Shown here one piece after another: positions 7,792 to 12,472 of a stretch of DNA of 12,472 nucleotides (positions are counted from its first letter, which is position 1; each line of letters starts with the position of its first letter). The stretch spans positions 1 through 12,472 of the forward strand of contig JAQGNA010000694.1 in NCBI GenBank assembly GCA_028292075.1, given 5' to 3'. Source of the stretch: Rhodoferax sp. (GTDB lineage Bacteria; Pseudomonadota; Gammaproteobacteria; Burkholderiales; Burkholderiaceae). The notes beneath the pieces were generated by a model, which was not told the DNA's origin, searched no databases, and saw only the letters and a program-made list of their open reading frames with translations. A program made the position numbers and the translations under genes.

Positions 7792-8571
7792 TCAGTCGTA
7801 GCGCGGCGTCTGCTTGTTCAGGAAGGCGTCGATGCCGGTGCCGGCATTGGCGTGGTAGAGATTTTTGACAAAATGGTTGCGCTCCTGGCCGAGCTGGTGG
7901 GTGAGCGTGGCGTCAGCCGCGTCATGGACCAGTTCCTTGATGCTCGCCATGACGTTGGGCGCGCGGGCGTTGACCCGTTCGGCGAGTGTCAGTGCTTCAG
8001 CAAGGGCCTGTCCGTCATCGGCCAAGCGGTTGACCAGCCCGAGTGCCTGGAGCCGCTCGGCGCCGATTCGCTCGCCCATCATCAAAAGTTCGGTGGCGAG
8101 CTGGCGCGGAAGGGCGCGGGCCAGGCTCCAGGTGGCGCCGCCGTCCGGCGACAGGCCAACGCTGCTGTAGGCCATCACGAAGATCGCGTTGCGCGCGGCC
8201 ACGACCATGTCGCAGGCAAGCACCAGCGAGAAGCCGGCGCCAGCGGCCGCGCCTTCCACTGCCGCAATCACCGGCTTGGGGAAGGTGCGGATCGCCTCGA
8301 TCCAGTTGTGCAGCCCCTCGATGCTCAGTGCCGGCCCCTCGGCGGGTTGCTGCCGGCTCTCGCGGAGCCGCAGCAGGTTGCCGCCGGCACAAAAGGTGTT
8401 GCCCTCGCCGGTGATGACGACGCTGCGGATGTCTGGGCTGCTTTCGGCGACGCTCAGTGCTTCCACCCCGGCCGCGTAGATCTCGGGCCCGAGCGCGTTG
8501 CGATGCTCTGGGTTGCTGAGGGTCAACACCATGGTCTGGCCATGGCTTGTGCTTTTAAGTTCGGCTGGCAT
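7792..8571 (-). CDS. Crotonase-fold enoyl-CoA hydratase/isomerase family protein (PaaG-like)
   Basis: Protein of 259 aa, normal for the crotonase superfamily, which stabilises thioester enolates of acyl-CoAs. The oxyanion hole is seen in CAGGNL (61-66) and GAAAGAGFSLVLACD (107-121). By motif alignment to rat mitochondrial enoyl-CoA hydratase, the catalytic Glu144 and Glu164 positions are Ser115 and about Tyr135, so both are missing. SPDGG (141-145) places Asp143 where PaaG-type double-bond isomerases have their catalytic Asp. Isomerase activity is therefore at least as likely as hydration, despite the usual 'hydratase' label. It sits 78 bp after the 3-hydroxyacyl-CoA dehydrogenase gene on the same strand. 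No phenylacetate monooxygenase genes are present, so a paa pathway role is not supported. The ATG has no strong ribosome site. Confidence 0.88.
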   Translation of the reverse strand: MPAELKSTSHGQTMVLTLSNPEHRNALGPEIYAAGVEALSVAESSPDIRSVVITGEGNTFCAGGNLLRLRESRQQPAEGPALSIEGLHNWIEAIRTFPKPVIAAVEGAAAGAGFSLVLACDMVVAARNAIFVMAYSSVGLSPDGGATWSLARALPRQLATELLMMGERIGAERLQALGLVNRLADDGQALAEALTLAERVNARAPNVMASIKELVHDAADATLTHQLGQERNHFVKNLYHANAGTGIDAFLNKQTPRYD

Positions 8572-8649
8572 GCGGTTTCGGTGAGTGGCGGTGGCGCGGG
8601 CGATGGACTGTGAGGTGGCTCGAAAGGTGGCGTTTGAGTGAGTGCGCGG

Positions 8650-10170
8650 TTAAGTCTCGACGTGCCGCAGGCTGAGCCCGATCGCGCCGCGACGGCGCAG
8701 CCAGGGGCTGGGGCGATAACGTGGATCGCCGTACACCGTCTGCAGGTTGAACAATACTTCGAGCACGTTGGTCGGGCCGTAGCGGTCGCCCATGGCCAGC
8801 GGGCCGAGTGGATAGCCCAGGCCGAGGGTCACGGCGGTTTCAAGGTCTTCAGGCGAGCAGATTCCCTGCTGGCACATGTCGGCCGCAATGTTGACGATGG
8901 TGGCCACCACTCGCTGGCTGACGAAGCCACCGCTGTCACGGATCACGCTCACCGGCTTGCCGTCGCGCGAGAAAAGGGCATGGGCAGCGTCCCGCATGTC
9001 GATGCGGGTGGCCGGGTTGGTGGCCAGCACCCGCCGCTTCGTGGCCGCGTCTTCCACCATCATGTCGATGCCGACGGTGCGGGCCGGGTCGAGCCGCTCC
9101 ACCACCGCCACGGTTGTCACGTCGAAGCCCAGCGGTGCGACCAGGGTCAGCGCATGGGGCGAGGGCGAACTCTCGGTTTCGATCTTTGCGCCCAAAGTCA
9201 CCAGCAGCTGAAGCAGTTCTGCGCGGCGGCCTGCGCGGGGCGACACCCAAACCGGCGGCATCTCCGCCACGTCAGGCACCGCTGGCTCGCTTGGCATCTG
9301 GGCCGCGCCGTCCACATAGCGGTAGAAGCCTTCGCCGACTTTCTTGCCGACCATGCCGCCGGCCAGCCGCTGCGCCGTGATCACACTCGGGCGGTAGCGC
9401 GGCTCTTCATAGTATTGGCGGTACACCGATTCCATGACCGGATGCGAGACGTCCAAAGCCGTCAGGTCCATCAGCTCGAATGGGCCCAGCTTGAAACCGA
9501 TCTGGTCCTTGAGGATGCGGTCGATGGTGGCAAAGTCGGTGACGCTTTCCCCGACGATGCGAAGCGCCTCGGTGCCGTATCCACGGCCGGCGTGATTGAC
9601 GATGAAACCAGGCGTGTCTTGCGCCTGCACCGGCGTGTGGCCCATCTGACGGGAATAGGCGGCGAGATCGGCAGCCACCCCCGGCGCCGTTTTGAGGCCG
9701 GCAATCACCTCGACCACCTTCATCAGGGGCACCGGGTTGAAGAAGTGAAAGCCGGCAAACCTTTGCGGGCGCTTCAATTTGGCCGCGATGGCGGTGATCG
9801 ACAGCGAGGATGTGTTGGAGACCAGGACCGCCGATTCGGAAACGATGGCTTCAAGCTGCTGAAAAAGGGCCTGCTTGACCTCCAGCTTTTCCACGATGGC
9901 TTCAATGACCAGATCGCAGTCGGCAAGTTCTTCGATGGCCTTCGCGCAAGTGAGCTTCGATTTGGCCCGTGCGATCTGGTCCGCGTCCAGCCGTCCTTTT
10001 TCTTTCAATTTGTCCCATTGTGCGAAAACCGCTGTGCGCGCTGTTGTTATCGCGTCGGGTTGCAGGTCGAACAGTTTGACCGTGCTACCCGCTTGTGCTG
10101 CAATTTGCGCAATGCCGCGGCCCATGGCCCCAGCGCCAACGATTCCGATGGCGGGATACATAATTTTCAT
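8650..10170 (-). CDS. 3-hydroxyacyl-CoA dehydrogenase with two C-terminal domains (PaaH/PaaC type)
   Basis: NAD-dependent oxidation of 3-hydroxyacyl-CoA to 3-ketoacyl-CoA, 506 aa, the usual length for PaaH-type enzymes. The Rossmann motif GAGAMG is at 12-17. Catalytic residues align with human HADH: Ser121 (SNTSSLSI), His142 and Glu154 (GFHFFNPVPLMKVVEVI) and Asn192 (GFIVNHAG). The C-terminal dimerisation domain occurs twice; the second copy follows a divergent middle segment, and both repeat PRYRPS near their ends. ATG 10170 is chosen: AGGAAG lies 14 bases upstream, rather far. GTG 10185 would overlap that site and ATG 10161 has none. It is the first gene of the minus-strand run and diverges from the FimV-like gene across a 72-bp gap. 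The natural substrate is unknown; 3-hydroxyadipyl-CoA is only one option. Confidence 0.93.
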   Translation of the reverse strand: MKIMYPAIGIVGAGAMGRGIAQIAAQAGSTVKLFDLQPDAITTARTAVFAQWDKLKEKGRLDADQIARAKSKLTCAKAIEELADCDLVIEAIVEKLEVKQALFQQLEAIVSESAVLVSNTSSLSITAIAAKLKRPQRFAGFHFFNPVPLMKVVEVIAGLKTAPGVAADLAAYSRQMGHTPVQAQDTPGFIVNHAGRGYGTEALRIVGESVTDFATIDRILKDQIGFKLGPFELMDLTALDVSHPVMESVYRQYYEEPRYRPSVITAQRLAGGMVGKKVGEGFYRYVDGAAQMPSEPAVPDVAEMPPVWVSPRAGRRAELLQLLVTLGAKIETESSPSPHALTLVAPLGFDVTTVAVVERLDPARTVGIDMMVEDAATKRRVLATNPATRIDMRDAAHALFSRDGKPVSVIRDSGGFVSQRVVATIVNIAADMCQQGICSPEDLETAVTLGLGYPLGPLAMGDRYGPTNVLEVLFNLQTVYGDPRYRPSPWLRRRGAIGLSLRHVET

Positions 10171-10178
10171 GTGGCGAA

Positions 10179-10207
10179 TTATCACTTCCTGTATCTGATG
10201 GTATGGT
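10179..10207 (+). promoter_or_regulatory. Predicted promoter of the FimV-like gene
   Basis: TTATCA (10179-10184) and TATGGT (10202-10207) are 17 bases apart, and TG at 10199-10200 gives an extended -10. The GTG start of the FimV-like gene is 36 bases further on. The match is moderate. No comparably good promoter was found for the divergent dehydrogenase gene in the same 72-bp gap. Confidence 0.35.
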
Positions 10208-10242
10208 GTGCTCGAAACCTAAAAAAAGTGTAAAAGATTGCA

Positions 10243-12472
10243 GTGAAATTTAAGCAAACGCTCATTGGTTCCACCCTGCTGGTTGTCGCTTTTGGCAGCT
10301 CCGCGCTCTCCCTGGGGCGGGCCCGTGGCGCGGTGGTGCTGGGGCAGCCACTGGACTTGTCCATCGACGTGCGGCTCGATCAGGCCGATGACGCCGTCGG
10401 TCAATGCTTTGAAGCGGAAGTGTTTCATGCCGACAGCCGCGTCGAAGGCAATCGCGTCCAGGTCACCGTTCAAAACATCACCTCATCGCTCGGTGCGGTG
10501 GTCCGAATCCGCTCCTCCGCCATCGTTGACGAACCGGTTCTCAGCGTCACGCTGCGCGCCACCTGCGGTCAGACCGCATCCCGCAAATACGATTTCCTGA
10601 CCGACTTCCCGGTGGAGACCCGTGCGAACGCTGTGCCTACGGTCATTCCCGCGGCGATCACCGCGCCCGCGGCTGCAGCGTCCGATCAGGCTGGAAGGTC
10701 GCCGACCTCGGTGACAACCGGCACCGCGGCTGGTACGACTGCAGGTTCGTTCCCGTCACCAACAAGAAACGCCGGTGATGCGAACTTTCCGGCACCGGCG
10801 CAGCCGAGGCCCGTGACTGCGCCCCGGCCGCCCCGGCCCATTGCAGCGCAACGGCCTGCCACGCCGAAGCCAACGCCGATCCCACCCAAGGCTGCGGCAC
10901 CAACTACGGTTCCAGCAGCGCCCGGCGCGCCGGCTGTGCAAGCTGCCCCGGTCGCGCCCATTGCGCAATCCGCGGCTCTGCCCAACCGTCCCCGGCTGCG
11001 CCTCGACCCGCCGACGGCTAACGAAGACCGCCAGGTGCCCCTCAAGTCGTCGAGCGAGTTGCTCAGCGCGCCAACCGACAACGCACAACAGCGCGCAGAG
11101 GCCACTGCCGCCTGGCGGTCGCTGAACCAGTTGCCGCCCGAGAACACCGTTCAAGACGAAAAAGACAAAGCGCGGCTGCAGGCGCTGGAGAACGAAAGCA
11201 AGTCGCTCCGTGCCAAGCTGGCCAAGAGTGAAGAAGACTTCCGTCTGCGCCTTGAACGGCTGGAGAGCAGCCGCTACGACGGCAATGTGGTCTATCTCCT
11301 GCTGGCGTTGCTGCTGGCGGCCCTTGCGGCTGCGGCGCTGTTCTGGAACCGCGCCCGCAAGAGCGATGCGCTTGCGGCTGACTGGTCGCGGCACAACGAT
11401 CCGCTCGCCGCAGAAGCCGATGCGGCTGCGCTTGCCGCTGGCCCGGCCATGGTCTCGGCCCGCATGCCGCTGGCACCCGAGGCAAAGGCGTCACGCGGCC
11501 CGGGGCGTCCGGCATCCCCCGCGATGGCCGAGCCGGACATTGACGAATCGCTGTTCCAGGACCTGAAGAAGCTCAAGACGGTCACCTTGTCGCCTTCGCT
11601 GTCTACCGAGGCACTGCGGGCTCCGGCCTCAGCTGCCGCCACGCTGGCACCGGCTCCGGCCGCCAGGGGATTAGCGCCCGAAGACTTCTTCGATGTACAG
11701 CAGCATGCGGATTTTTTCGTTTCGCTGGGACAATACGAACAGGCCATCGACGTCCTGAAGAAGAACATCGACGAGAACATCGAGGTGAGTCCACTGGCTT
11801 ACCTCGAGCTTTTGAAGATCTACCACACGCTGAGCCGCCAGGACGACTACAACGCGCTGCGCGCGAATTTCAACCGCATCTTCAACGGCAACGTCCCACC
11901 GTTTGCGTCGTTCAGCGACGAGGGCCATGGCCTCGAGGACTACCCTGCAGCGCTGATGGCCATCGAGTCGCATTGGGGCACGCCCCAGGTCCTGGACATC
12001 ATCGAGTCGAACCTCTACCGCGACCCCGCGGCCCCATCGGCGCCCGCCTACGACCTTGCTGCCTACCGCGAGTTCCTGTTGCTCTACGCCATTGCGAAGA
12101 CCATGGTGCGCCGCACCGGCCCGGGCGCCCCGGTTGATCTGCCAGGGAACCGAATCTCCCGGCCCGCGCCCATTGCGCCCATGTCCGCTCCCTTGGGGGC
12201 CGCGTCGGCTGTACCTGCTTTTGTCTCCGGTCAGGCTCCGGTTGCCGCTGCTACGCCAGCCCCGGTGTCGCGGCCTGAGCCACCGATGTTCGACCTGTCG
12301 TCAGCCGCCATGGTGCTCGACGAGCCCTTGCACCCGGAGCCGGTAGTGGGGGACGGCTTCCCGACCCAGCCAATGCTCCTGATGCCCGACACGGGCCTCG
12401 CCGAGCCGTCCTATCAACTGGCCAGCAACCCGCCACCTGCTTACCGCCAGCCCCTTGATCTGGACCTCGACC
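10243..12472 (+). CDS. FimV/TspA-like inner-membrane protein, 3' end outside window
   Basis: An open frame of 743 codons begins at GTG 10243, just after an in-frame TAA at 10231, and has no stop before the window ends. A signal peptide (KFKQTLIGSTLLVVAFGSSA) leads to a periplasmic domain (about 30-125) resembling the FimV N-domain: GQPLDLSIDV, VRIRSSAIVDEPV and LRATCGQTASRKYDFL. Cys55 and Cys108 may form a disulfide. A Pro/Ala-rich linker (about 130-270), a coiled coil (about 309-343), one membrane helix (VVYLLLALLLAALAAAALFW, 349-368) and a cytoplasmic TPR-like region (about 477-600, ADFFVSLGQYEQAIDVLKKN) follow. A second Pro/Ala-rich stretch precedes FDLSS (683 on). No LysM motif is visible, unlike classical FimV. 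FimV proteins organise type IV pili, secretion and polar signalling; a peptidoglycan or polar role here is inference. The ribosome site is weak. Confidence 0.82.
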   Translation, partial: MKFKQTLIGSTLLVVAFGSSALSLGRARGAVVLGQPLDLSIDVRLDQADDAVGQCFEAEVFHADSRVEGNRVQVTVQNITSSLGAVVRIRSSAIVDEPVLSVTLRATCGQTASRKYDFLTDFPVETRANAVPTVIPAAITAPAAAASDQAGRSPTSVTTGTAAGTTAGSFPSPTRNAGDANFPAPAQPRPVTAPRPPRPIAAQRPATPKPTPIPPKAAAPTTVPAAPGAPAVQAAPVAPIAQSAALPNRPRLRLDPPTANEDRQVPLKSSSELLSAPTDNAQQRAEATAAWRSLNQLPPENTVQDEKDKARLQALENESKSLRAKLAKSEEDFRLRLERLESSRYDGNVVYLLLALLLAALAAAALFWNRARKSDALAADWSRHNDPLAAEADAAALAAGPAMVSARMPLAPEAKASRGPGRPASPAMAEPDIDESLFQDLKKLKTVTLSPSLSTEALRAPASAAATLAPAPAARGLAPEDFFDVQQHADFFVSLGQYEQAIDVLKKNIDENIEVSPLAYLELLKIYHTLSRQDDYNALRANFNRIFNGNVPPFASFSDEGHGLEDYPAALMAIESHWGTPQVLDIIESNLYRDPAAPSAPAYDLAAYREFLLLYAIAKTMVRRTGPGAPVDLPGNRISRPAPIAPMSAPLGAASAVPAFVSGQAPVAAATPAPVSRPEPPMFDLSSAAMVLDEPLHPEPVVGDGFPTQPMLLMPDTGLAEPSYQLASNPPPAYRQPLDLDLD

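Noticed and set aside
4411..10170. Phenylacetate (paa) degradation operon
   Set aside because: The dehydrogenase and crotonase are PaaH- and PaaG-like, but there are no paaABCDE, paaK, paaZ or paaJ genes, and the kinase, ACAD and regulator do not belong to that pathway.
8638..10233. 531-codon + strand frame opposite the 3-hydroxyacyl-CoA dehydrogenase
   Set aside because: Composition (many His, Arg, Asp, Gly) and lack of motifs mark it as a shadow of the well-conserved dehydrogenase.
10686..11147. Gly/Ala-rich minus-strand frame inside the FimV-like gene
   Set aside because: It is the complement of the Pro/Ala-rich linker, which creates Gly/Ala-rich antisense frames; no ribosome site or conserved motif.

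Overview
The window looks like the chromosome of a high-GC betaproteobacterium, most likely of the Comamonadaceae (Variovorax/Acidovorax-like). That placement is an inference from GC content, codon use, a PaaH-type dehydrogenase with two C-terminal domains, a kinase/acyl-CoA dehydrogenase pair and a FimV-type membrane protein. No mobile element, CRISPR array or rRNA was seen.

Layout, left to right. Positions 1-190 hold no convincing protein gene. They carry a near-ideal LexA (SOS) box placed inside a rightward sigma70-type promoter, and an 18-bp perfect palindrome. A complete tRNA-Arg(UCU) gene with encoded CCA follows at 191-267. Next, on the + strand, is a large membrane-anchored cyclic-di-GMP enzyme (CHASE-PAS-PAS-GGDEF-EAL, 430-3558) with both catalytic signatures intact. 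It converges, with a 13-bp gap, on a run of six minus-strand genes.

In transcription order (right to left) these six are: a two-C-domain 3-hydroxyacyl-CoA dehydrogenase (10170-8650), a crotonase-fold enoyl-CoA hydratase/isomerase lacking both classical hydratase glutamates (8571-7792), a CRP/FNR-family regulator (7607-6888), an aminoglycoside-phosphotransferase-fold small-molecule kinase (6835-5750), an ACAD10/11-type acyl-CoA dehydrogenase (5685-4411) and a YfcG-type glutathione S-transferase/disulfide reductase (4273-3572). The kinase + ACAD pair matches, as two genes, the fused domains of animal ACAD10/ACAD11 and the LvaA/LvaC pair of levulinate catabolism. The cluster may therefore phosphorylate 4-hydroxyacyl-CoAs, eliminate the phosphate, and pass the product to beta-oxidation. 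No thiolase, CoA ligase or transporter is in the window.

At the right edge, divergent from the dehydrogenase, an open reading frame starts with GTG at 10243 and runs off the end (743 codons seen, no stop). It is a FimV/TspA-like inner-membrane protein: signal peptide, periplasmic FimV-like N-domain with two cysteines, Pro/Ala-rich linker, coiled coil, one membrane helix and a cytoplasmic TPR-like region.

The least explained piece is the left end: an SOS-type promoter pointing at a tRNA gene with no recognisable SOS protein behind it.
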